A DNA stretch of 64,000 nucleotides from the NCBI RefSeq assembly GCF_022921095.1, contig NZ_CP095053.1:2708501-2772500 (forward strand), written 5' to 3'. Shown here in pieces: positions 27,701-34,708 of this stretch; position 1 is the first letter of the stretch; every line of letters starts with the position of its first letter. This DNA comes from Hymenobacter aerilatus. Lineage in GTDB: Bacteria; Bacteroidota; Bacteroidia; Cytophagales; Hymenobacteraceae. Under the pieces are notes generated by a model. That model was given only the letters and a program-made list of their open reading frames with translations, had not been told where the DNA came from and searched no databases. The translations under genes were made by a program, and so were the position numbers.

Positions 27701-27721
27701 CCGGGCGTTTACCGTACGATT

Positions 27722-27907
27722 CACCTCACCCCTAAGCCCCCTCTCCTCAGGGAGAGGGGGGAACTAGTTTTTAGAGTTAATACTAGCTCCCCTCCTTTTT
27801 AAGGAGGGGAGCTACCCTAAAAAACTAGCTCTAAAAGGTTAAAAACTAGTCTCCCTCTCCTTTTCATGTCGCGCATCAAGCGAGTGTAGGGGGCTAGGGG
27901 GTGAGGC
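27722..27907. repeat. Palindromic element, family B copy 3, with nested mini-hairpin
   Basis: Compound inverted repeat occupying most of the gap between PL1 and the next gene. Ends are CACCTCACCCCTAAGCCCC and GGGGGCTAGGGGGTGAGGC, with internal hairpins around CTAGTTTTTAGAG and CTCCCCTCCTTTTTAAGGAG. Its right arm carries an insertion containing TCGC-GCATCAA-GCGA (27869-27883). The downstream gene's GTG start lies only 38 bp after it. Confidence 0.85.
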
Positions 27908-27944
27908 ACCCCCGCCCGAACAACCGCTCTCAGATTGTCCCAAC

Positions 27945-30900
27945 GTGCCCAAGTTTCCCCTCCTCTCTCTCCTCCTGTTCCTGAGCACCGCCGGACCACT
28001 GGCGGCGCAGAAGAAACCCAAGCCTACCCCTCCTCCGCCACCCGTTGCCAACAGCAAAGAGGGTAAGCTCGTCTACACCGCCGACTCGCTCGGCAACCGC
28101 ATACCAGACTTTTCCTACTGCGGTTACCAGGCTGGCAACCAAGCTATTCCGTTAGTACCCGCGCGGGTGGTAGTGCCTGCCAAAGCTGGGGATGCTACCG
28201 CCCGCATTCAGGCGGCATTAAATTATGTGGCCGGTTTGCCCATGGGGAAAGATGGTTTCCGAGGGGCAGTAGTGCTGGAGAAAGGACGGTTTGAGGTAGC
28301 GGGCCGCTTATGGATGCGCGCTTCGGGCGTGGTATTGCGCGGCAGTGGGATGCAGGAAGGCGGTACGCTGCTCGTGGGCACCACCTACAGCCGCGACCAT
28401 CTCATCACGGCCACCGGCCGCGACGACCGGCGCTTGGAAAAGCCACAGCCTGTTACCGACAAATACGTGCCCGTAAATGCCCGCACTGTGCACGTGGCCA
28501 CCCCTGCCGCCTTCAAGGTAGGCGACCGGGTGCTGGTGCAGCGCCCCTCCACCGCCGAATGGATTGCCAAGCTCGGCACGCAAGCCTTTGGCGGGGGCGA
28601 GTCGGCATTGGGGTGGAAGCCAGGGCAGCGCGAGCTGGCCTGGGACCGGCAGGTAGTGGCCATCGACGCCAACGGCCTCACGCTGGACGCGCCCATCACC
28701 ACGGCCCTCGACCAGCAGTATGGCGGCGGCACCGTGGCCCGCTATACCTGGCCGGGCCTGCTCACGAGGGTAGGCATTGAGAATCTAGCCTTGGAATCAA
28801 CCTTTGACCAGGCAAACCCTAAGGACGAGGCGCACCGCTGGATGGCCGTGGTGCTGGATAACGTGCAAGATGTCTGGGTGCGGCAGATGGCGTTTCGGCA
28901 CTTTGCCGGCTCGGCTGTACTAGCCCATACCAATACTCGCCGCCTGACCGTGGAAGACTGCATTTCGACGGAACCCGTCTCGGAAATTGGGGGTGAGCGT
29001 CGCTATACCTTCCTTACCAAAGGCCAACAAACGCTGTTTCAGCGGCTCTACGCCGAGCAAGGCTACCACGATTTTGCAGTGGGCTACTGCGCAGCTGGTC
29101 CCAACGCCTTCGTGCAGTGCGACTCGGAGTTACCCTACAGCTTCAGCGGCGCCATTGACAGTTGGGCCTCGGGTACCTTGTTTGATATTGTGAAGGTAGA
29201 CGGCAACGCCCTGCGCTTCGGCAACCGCGGGCAGGATGGCAATGGCGCCGGCTGGGCCGCCGCCAACAGCGTATTCTGGCAATGCAGCGCCGCCCGCGTG
29301 GATTGCTACCGACCGCCCACGGCCCAAAACTGGGCGTTTGGCACTTGGGCACAATTTGCTGGCGACGGTTACTGGAATCAGTCCAACGAGCATATCAACC
29401 CGCGCAGCCTCTACTACGCTCAACTGAAAGAACGCCTGGGTGAAACCTCTGTGGATGGCCGCGCCGTGTTGCTGCCCATGGAAACCGAGGCGTCCAGCAG
29501 TCCGCCCGTATCGGTGGCGCAGGAGCTGACCAAGCTGGCGCAGCAGCCCGCCCCTACCCTACTGGCATTCATTAAGGAAGCACCTACCCGCCAGCCGCTT
29601 ACCGCTTCAAGCTCAGCCGTTAGCGTTGATAAACTGAAAACAAAAACCGCCCCTACCCTCGCCAACGCGCCGGCCATGCAGCTGCGCAACGGGCTGGTAG
29701 TGCGTGGCGATGCTGTGGTGTTGGGCCAACACCAGCAGGTGCCGTGGTGGAATGGCAGCGCCCGTCCCTACGGCCTACCTAAGGCCAAACCGCACGTGAC
29801 GCGCTTCGTGCCAGGCATGACTGGGCAGGGTCTCACCGACGACCTCGACGACATGACCGACTCGCTCCGCAATGACAACATTGTGGCCCTGGCCCACAAC
29901 TACGGCCTGTGGTACGAGCGCCGCCGCGATGACCACGAGCGCATTCGGCGGATGGACGGGGAGGTGTGGCCGCCGTTCTACGAGCTACCCTTTGCCCGCA
30001 GCGGCCAGGGCACGGCCTGGGATGGCCTCAGCAAATACGACCTCACCAAGTACAATAAGTGGTACTGGAACCGCCTGGCGCGCTTCGCGGAGCTGGCCGA
30101 TCAGAAAAGCCTGGTGCTGCTGCACAACCACTACTTCCAACACAACATCATCGAGGCCGGGGCGCACTATGCTGACTTCCCGTGGCGGCCGGCCAATAAC
30201 ATCAACAACACTGGCTTTCCGGAGCCTGTGCCCTATGCCGGCGACAAGCGCATCTTCCTGGCTGAGCAGTTTTACGACGTGAATGACCCCGCACGCCGGC
30301 CCTTGCACCAGGCGTATATCCGGCAGTGCCTCAACAACTTTGTAGGTAAAACGGGGGTAATTCATCTAATTGGCGAAGAATTTACCGGTCCGCTGGCCTT
30401 CGTGCAGTTCTGGTTGGATACGGTGAAAGAGTGGGAGGCCGAAACCGGCCAGCACCCACTCATTGCCCTCAGCACCACCAAAGACGTGCAGGACGCAATC
30501 CTAGCCGACCCCGCCCGCGCCGCCGTGGTCGACGTTATCGACATCAACTATTGGCACTACCAGGAAAACGGTACCGCCTACGCCCCGCAGGGTGGCCTGA
30601 ACCTGGCCCCGCGCCAGCACGCCCGCCTGCTCAAGCCTAAGCGCAGCTCCTTCGAGCAAGTGTACCGGGCCGTGCGCGAGTACCGCCAGCAGTTCCCCGA
30701 CAAAGCCGTGCTCTACTCCGCCGACGGCGCCGACGCCCACGGCTGGGCCGTCCTACTAGCTGGTGGCTCCCTGGCCAGCATCCCCCGCGTAACCGACACC
30801 CGTTTTGCCGATGCCGTAGCCACTATGACGCCCGTAGCCGGCCTCCCCGCCGGCCAGTGGGCTCTATCCGACAACAAAACCGGTCTGCTGCTCTATCACG

Positions 30901-31079
30901 AGGGCAAAGGTCCTACCCAGCTTGACCTCTCACAGTTAAAAGGCACCTATGTGGTGCACCGCATCAACCCCAAAACCGGCCAGATTGCCAGCAAAAAGGA
31001 AACGGTGAAGGGCGGCAAACTGACCACCCTCTCCAGCGTTGGGAACGGAGCCGAGGTCATTTGGCTTGCGAAGAAATGA
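27945..31079 (+). CDS. Two-domain exported protein: parallel beta-helix plus TIM-barrel-like hydrolase (DUF6298-like C-half)
   Basis: Exported 1,044-aa protein not assignable to a named enzyme. The start is a GTG giving MPKFPLLSLLLFLSTAGPLA; no in-frame ATG lies between it and the preceding repeat. Residues ~70-520 look like a right-handed beta-helix (ATARIQAALNYVAGLP, GVVLRGSGMQEGGT, VWVRQMAFRHFAGSAV). A Pro/Ala/Ser-rich linker (~510-600) joins a second half (~600-970) with TIM-barrel character: NDNIVALAHNYGLWYERRRD, LVLLHNHYFQHNI, VIHLIGEEFTGPLAFVQFW and VVDVIDINYWHYQ. The Glu pair in IGEEFTGP is a candidate acid/base. A final sandwich occupies ~970-1044. Its stop overlaps the next ATG as ATGA. 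The context suggests a pectin-active enzyme. Confidence 0.72.
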   Translation: MPKFPLLSLLLFLSTAGPLAAQKKPKPTPPPPPVANSKEGKLVYTADSLGNRIPDFSYCGYQAGNQAIPLVPARVVVPAKAGDATARIQAALNYVAGLPMGKDGFRGAVVLEKGRFEVAGRLWMRASGVVLRGSGMQEGGTLLVGTTYSRDHLITATGRDDRRLEKPQPVTDKYVPVNARTVHVATPAAFKVGDRVLVQRPSTAEWIAKLGTQAFGGGESALGWKPGQRELAWDRQVVAIDANGLTLDAPITTALDQQYGGGTVARYTWPGLLTRVGIENLALESTFDQANPKDEAHRWMAVVLDNVQDVWVRQMAFRHFAGSAVLAHTNTRRLTVEDCISTEPVSEIGGERRYTFLTKGQQTLFQRLYAEQGYHDFAVGYCAAGPNAFVQCDSELPYSFSGAIDSWASGTLFDIVKVDGNALRFGNRGQDGNGAGWAAANSVFWQCSAARVDCYRPPTAQNWAFGTWAQFAGDGYWNQSNEHINPRSLYYAQLKERLGETSVDGRAVLLPMETEASSSPPVSVAQELTKLAQQPAPTLLAFIKEAPTRQPLTASSSAVSVDKLKTKTAPTLANAPAMQLRNGLVVRGDAVVLGQHQQVPWWNGSARPYGLPKAKPHVTRFVPGMTGQGLTDDLDDMTDSLRNDNIVALAHNYGLWYERRRDDHERIRRMDGEVWPPFYELPFARSGQGTAWDGLSKYDLTKYNKWYWNRLARFAELADQKSLVLLHNHYFQHNIIEAGAHYADFPWRPANNINNTGFPEPVPYAGDKRIFLAEQFYDVNDPARRPLHQAYIRQCLNNFVGKTGVIHLIGEEFTGPLAFVQFWLDTVKEWEAETGQHPLIALSTTKDVQDAILADPARAAVVDVIDINYWHYQENGTAYAPQGGLNLAPRQHARLLKPKRSSFEQVYRAVREYRQQFPDKAVLYSADGADAHGWAVLLAGGSLASIPRVTDTRFADAVATMTPVAGLPAGQWALSDNKTGLLLYHEGKGPTQLDLSQLKGTYVVHRINPKTGQIASKKETVKGGKLTTLSSVGNGAEVIWLAKK

Positions 31080-32683
31080 ATATGAAGCAGATAAAGCGCC
31101 TCACCCCCCGTCCCCTCCTCCGAAAAGGTAACGCGCATAAAGCGTTTGAGGGGGTGCGTTCAATGGCCAACTTATATTCGCTTACGTCTGTGCCGCCGTG
31201 GCTCCCCCTCTCCTTTTCGGAGAGGGGGCCGGGGAGTGAGGCACCCCGCCTGCTGACGTTGCTCCTCTTTGCTCTACTCAGCACCCTACCCGCCGCTCAC
31301 GCCCGCATCGCCCTACCCCGCATCCTGGGCCATAGCATGGTGTTGCAGCGCGAAAGGCCGGTGCCCATCTGGGGAACGGCCGCGCCCGGCGAGGCCGTAA
31401 CGGTGCAGTTTGCTGGCCAGCAGCAGCGCACCACCGCCAATGCCGCCGGGCACTGGCAGGTACTGCTGCAACCGCTAAGAGCCTCCGCCACGCCGGCTGA
31501 GCTGACCATTAGCGGCCCTGCCAACACCATCCGCTTGCACGACGTGCTGGTAGGCGAGGTGTGGCTGGCCTCGGGGCAGTCGAACATGGAGTACACGATG
31601 CGCAAAAACAGCAAGGTGACCCGCCCCAACGTGCCCGGCCAAAACCCCGTGGACGAACTGGACTACGCCCACAACCCAGCCATCCGCATCTTTCTAGTGA
31701 ACCGTAAAACCCTGGCTCGCCCCGATTCCACACACCGAAACTGGAGCATTGCCCAGGACTCGGCGCTTCGGGCGTTTTCGGCGGCGGCGTATTTCTTTGC
31801 CAAGGAGCTGCACCAGCAACTGCAGGTGCCGGTGGGCGTTATTTCGTCGGCGGTGCCGGGCAGCCGCATCGAGCCGTGGGTGGCCGAGGCGGCGTTTGCA
31901 AAAGACCCGGTGTTTGGTGGGCAAAAGATAGACGGCGACCCAGGCAAGTTTTACGAATCCATGATTGAGCCGCTGGCGCCGTTTGCCCTGCGCGGCTTTC
32001 TATGGTACCAGGGTGAAAGCAGCTGCTATCTGGCCGAAACTACCACCTATACTCAGAAAATGCGCACGCTCATCAGCAGCTGGCGCTCAACCTGGCACGA
32101 CGCCGACCTGCCGTTCTATTACGTGTCGCTGGCGCCGTTTCACTACTCCCAGGAAAAGGCCCAGGTGCCACTCACCCGCGAAACCCTACCCCGCCTCCGG
32201 GAAGCGCAGGCCGCTGCTCTGCAAATTCCGCATACGGGTATGATAGAGACAACCGATCTGGCTACGGCTGAAGGGGGTATTCACCCCGGCTTCAAATGGG
32301 AAATAGGCAGACGCCTGGCCTTGCAGGCACTCCGCCATACCTATAAGAAAAAGGAGGTAGTGGCCGACGGCCCCGTATTTGACCATCTGAAAGTGCGCGG
32401 CCGCAAGGCTGTGGTGTATTTCCAGTCCTTGTCCGCTCCCCTGGTCAGCCAGGATAACAAGCCTCTCACGCACTTCGAGGTAGCCGGCCCGGATGGCGTA
32501 TTTCACCCGGCGCAGGCCCGCATCAAGGGTAAGCAGGTAGAGGTGCAGTCCGACGCCGTGAAGCACCCTACATCCGTGCGCTTCGGCTGGGACGAGCTGG
32601 CCCAACCTAACCTGTTTGCCGGCGGCCTACCCGCCCGCCCTTTCCGCTCCAACAAGCCTGCTGACGTAGTGAGTGCACGCTAA
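31076..32683 (+). CDS. SGNH-family acetylesterase (sialate O-acetylesterase-like)
   Basis: Exported serine esterase expected to remove O-acetyl groups from pectin or other PUL glycans. The nucleophile is S169 in LASGQSNMEY, the oxyanion-site block is LWYQGESSCY, and the His of the Asp/His pair is in AEGGIHPGFKW. The start is ATG 31076, overlapping the upstream stop by ATGA; a second in-frame ATG at 31163 is possible. The N-terminus is abnormal: after MNMKQIKR comes about 49 residues translated from a family-B repeat (LTPRPLLRKG... to SFSERGPGSEAP), and then the signal core RLLTLLLFALLSTLPAAHA. Without the repeat the signal peptide would be of normal length. It is coupled to the beta-helix gene and followed by a family-D repeat. 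Confidence 0.88.
   Translation: MNMKQIKRLTPRPLLRKGNAHKAFEGVRSMANLYSLTSVPPWLPLSFSERGPGSEAPRLLTLLLFALLSTLPAAHARIALPRILGHSMVLQRERPVPIWGTAAPGEAVTVQFAGQQQRTTANAAGHWQVLLQPLRASATPAELTISGPANTIRLHDVLVGEVWLASGQSNMEYTMRKNSKVTRPNVPGQNPVDELDYAHNPAIRIFLVNRKTLARPDSTHRNWSIAQDSALRAFSAAAYFFAKELHQQLQVPVGVISSAVPGSRIEPWVAEAAFAKDPVFGGQKIDGDPGKFYESMIEPLAPFALRGFLWYQGESSCYLAETTTYTQKMRTLISSWRSTWHDADLPFYYVSLAPFHYSQEKAQVPLTRETLPRLREAQAAALQIPHTGMIETTDLATAEGGIHPGFKWEIGRRLALQALRHTYKKKEVVADGPVFDHLKVRGRKAVVYFQSLSAPLVSQDNKPLTHFEVAGPDGVFHPAQARIKGKQVEVQSDAVKHPTSVRFGWDELAQPNLFAGGLPARPFRSNKPADVVSAR
31096..31245. repeat. Palindromic element, family B copy 4, inside a signal-peptide coding region
   Basis: Inverted repeat beginning GCGCCTCACCCCCCGTCCCC and ending GGGGGCCGGGGAGTGAGGC, lying wholly inside the open frame of the esterase gene. 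The left arm is interrupted after CCGAAAAGG by the mini-hairpin AACGC-GCATAAA-GCGTT (31130-31146). The right arm (CCCCCTCTCCTTTTCGGAG...) is intact. The insert preserves the reading frame. Confidence 0.88.
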
Positions 32684-32695
32684 CTGATATATATA

Positions 32696-32801
32696 GAACG
32701 TCCTGCGGAGCGCCGCTGAAGCATCTTGCGTGCTGACGTCGAGTTAGTAGTTCGATGTCAGTACGCAAGATGCTTCGGCGGCGCTCCGCAGGACCTCGTT
32801 C
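32696..32801. repeat. Palindromic element, family D
   Basis: Near-perfect ~105-bp inverted repeat between the esterase and the Tat-exported gene. Arms are GAACGTCCTGCGGAGCGCC then GAAGCATCTTGCG on the left, mirrored on the right; the inner part is TGACGTCGAGTTAGTAGTTC. Its layout resembles family A (constant outer stem, inner TGACG/CGTCA-type stem and a loop of about 12 nt), but the sequence is unrelated. Confidence 0.87.
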
Positions 32802-32826
32802 ATTTCCATCCCAAATCTCCTATCCT

Positions 32827-33729
32827 ATGTCCTACCCCCCACTTTCCCGCCGCAACTTTCTCCGCACCAGCTCCTTGCTCACTGCTGGCCTGTTGCTGCC
32901 GTGGCCGGCCCTACCCGCTGCGCGCAAGAAGCTCACCTACAAAGTGGCGGTGGTAGACCTGATGATTTTGAAGCGGCAAAAGCTGGGGGCGCTGCCGCTG
33001 GCCAAAGAAATCGGGGCCGATGGCGTGGAGATTGATATGGGCGGCCTGGGCCAGCGCGACACCTTCGACAGCAAGCTAGCCGACCCCGCTATGCGCCAGG
33101 AGTTTCTTGACAAAGCCCGCGAGCTGAACTTGGAAATCTGCTCCCTGGCCATGACGGGTTTCTACGCCCAGTCTTTCGCCACGCGCCCTACCTACCAGCG
33201 CATGGTGCAGGACTGCATCGACACCATGAAGGCCATGAACGTGAAAGTGGGCTTCCTACCCCTCGGCACCCAGGGCGACCTACGCAAGAACCCCGAGCTG
33301 CGCCCCGCCATTGTGGAGCGCCTGAAGGTGGTAGGCCAGATGGCCAAAAAAGCCAACGTTATCATTGGCATCGAAACGGCGCTGGATGCGCAGGGAGAGG
33401 TGGACCTGCTGCGCGAAATCGGCTCCAAGCACATTCAGATTTACTTCAACTTCTCCAATCCGCTCAAAGAAGGCCGCGACTTGTGCCAGGAGCTGCGCGT
33501 TTTAGGCCGTAAGCGCATCTGCCAGATGCACGCCACCGACGAGGATGGTGTGTGGCTGCAAAACAATACTCGCCTGGACATGCAGAAGGTGAAGCAAACC
33601 CTGGCCGAAATAGGTTGGGACGGCTGGCTGGTGGTAGAACGCTCCCGCGACGCCAACGATGCCCGCAATGTGAAAAAGAATTTCGGGGCGAATACGGCCT
33701 ACTTAAAATCGGTTTTTCAGACAAGCTGA
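32827..33729 (+). CDS. Tat-exported TIM-barrel protein, sugar phosphate isomerase/epimerase family
   Basis: Xylose-isomerase-like TIM-barrel protein of the AP-endonuclease-2 superfamily, 300 aa, exported through Tat. The signal is SRRNFLRTSSLLTAGLLLP (residues 7-25), and the ATG at 32827 is chosen because it places the twin Arg correctly. Later blocks are EIGADGVEIDMGG, GIETALDAQGEVDLL, IQIYFNFSNP, RICQMHATDEDGVW and GWDGWLVVERS, with the acidic and His residues (E, H, E) expected at a divalent metal site. Such proteins are common in Bacteroidota sugar loci but their reactions are mostly unknown. It sits in the plus-strand PUL arm between the esterase and DUF3826 genes. Confidence 0.82.
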   Translation: MSYPPLSRRNFLRTSSLLTAGLLLPWPALPAARKKLTYKVAVVDLMILKRQKLGALPLAKEIGADGVEIDMGGLGQRDTFDSKLADPAMRQEFLDKARELNLEICSLAMTGFYAQSFATRPTYQRMVQDCIDTMKAMNVKVGFLPLGTQGDLRKNPELRPAIVERLKVVGQMAKKANVIIGIETALDAQGEVDLLREIGSKHIQIYFNFSNPLKEGRDLCQELRVLGRKRICQMHATDEDGVWLQNNTRLDMQKVKQTLAEIGWDGWLVVERSRDANDARNVKKNFGANTAYLKSVFQTS

Positions 33730-33987
33730 AGCGTGGCCAATACGCCTCGCAAACGCCCAAATATCCGCCTGACGGAACGGAAAAGCACTTGTAGCAAACG
33801 TTGGTGCAAAGGTTTCCGGAGTACTAAAGCGAGGGATGCGAAACGGTTTTCGATGCGCCTACGCAGCTCCTATCGGTAACGTTTCAGCTTACATGATAAG
33901 ATTGTATAAAAAGTTGGCATAAAGCTGTATATACGTCGTCCGGATCATTTCTAAATTGCTTCACTCATAAGTATTTAGAACCTGACG
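33730..33987. promoter_or_regulatory. Intergenic promoter region before the DUF3826-SusCD operon
   Basis: 258 bp without a gene. The distal half contains three CG-centred motifs related to AACGTT (CAAACGTTGG near 33797, GAAACGGTTTTC near 33840 and GTAACGTTTC near 33876). The proximal half is AT-rich (GTATAAAAAGTTGGCATAAAG), as expected for a promoter. This suggests that DUF3826-SusC-SusD has its own transcript. Confidence 0.4.
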
Positions 33988-34665
33988 ATGAGCTACACCT
34001 TACACCGACTATTGTTAGCAGGCTTTGTGGTTACGGCGCCGTTCCTGCACGCCGCCGCACAATCGACCGCGCCTTCCGAAACGCCGGAAGCGGCTTACAC
34101 CCGCGTAGTGACGGAAAGAGCCGCTAAAATTGTGGCTACCATCCAGCCGCTGGAGCCCAAAAAGGTGGAGCCGGTCCGGGACCTGATTGCGGAGCAGTAC
34201 CGCCGCCTCAACGACCTGGATGAGCAAAAGAAAGCCCAGCTGACAGCTCTGAAAGCCCAGCCCAAAGAGGCGCAGACCGAAGAAGCCAAAAAGGCCATCG
34301 AAGCCAAATCGACGGCGGCCCTGACCAAGCTGCACGCGCAGTACCTGAAAAAGCTGGGCCGCCATCTCTCGCCCGCGCAGATAGACCAAGTGAAGGATGG
34401 CATGACCTACGGCGTACTGCCCATCACCATCAAGGCCTACAACGACATGCTGCCCAACCTGACGGAAGCGCAGAAAACGCAGATTGTAGCCTGGCTAACC
34501 GAAGCCCGCGAGCATGCCATGGATGCCGGCTCCTCGAAGGAGAAGCACGCGTGGTTTGGCAAGTACAAAGGCAAGATCAACAACTACTTATCGGCGGCCG
34601 GCATTGATATGAACCAGGCTGGCAAAGATTGGCAGGCCCGCCGAGCTGCCGCCAATTCTAAGTAA
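33988..34665 (+). CDS. DUF3826 domain protein, exported
   Basis: Small exported helical protein of 225 aa with a signal peptide ending HAAAQ (residue ~25). The rest is mostly charged helix (RAAKIVATIQPLEPKKVEPVRDLIAEQY, then YLKKLGRHLSPAQIDQVKDGMTYGVL and the AWLTEAREHAMDAGSSKEKHAWFGKYKGKIN block cut into short helices), matching DUF3826. This family is found almost only in Bacteroidota PULs, often pectin loci. It may bind cell-wall or glycan components, but no function is established. It starts the SusCD-containing operon, with 43 bp to the SusC start. Confidence 0.85.
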   Translation: MSYTLHRLLLAGFVVTAPFLHAAAQSTAPSETPEAAYTRVVTERAAKIVATIQPLEPKKVEPVRDLIAEQYRRLNDLDEQKKAQLTALKAQPKEAQTEEAKKAIEAKSTAALTKLHAQYLKKLGRHLSPAQIDQVKDGMTYGVLPITIKAYNDMLPNLTEAQKTQIVAWLTEAREHAMDAGSSKEKHAWFGKYKGKINNYLSAAGIDMNQAGKDWQARRAAANSK

Positions 34666-34708
34666 CGAAAGCATTACAGCGCATGTGTTTTACCACAATC
34701 CAACTGCT

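Noticed and set aside
33797..33885. LacI-type operators before the DUF3826 gene
   Set aside because: Three AACGTT-like motifs are visible but are imperfect and irregularly spaced, and no LacI-family gene is in the window; kept only as a note on that region.
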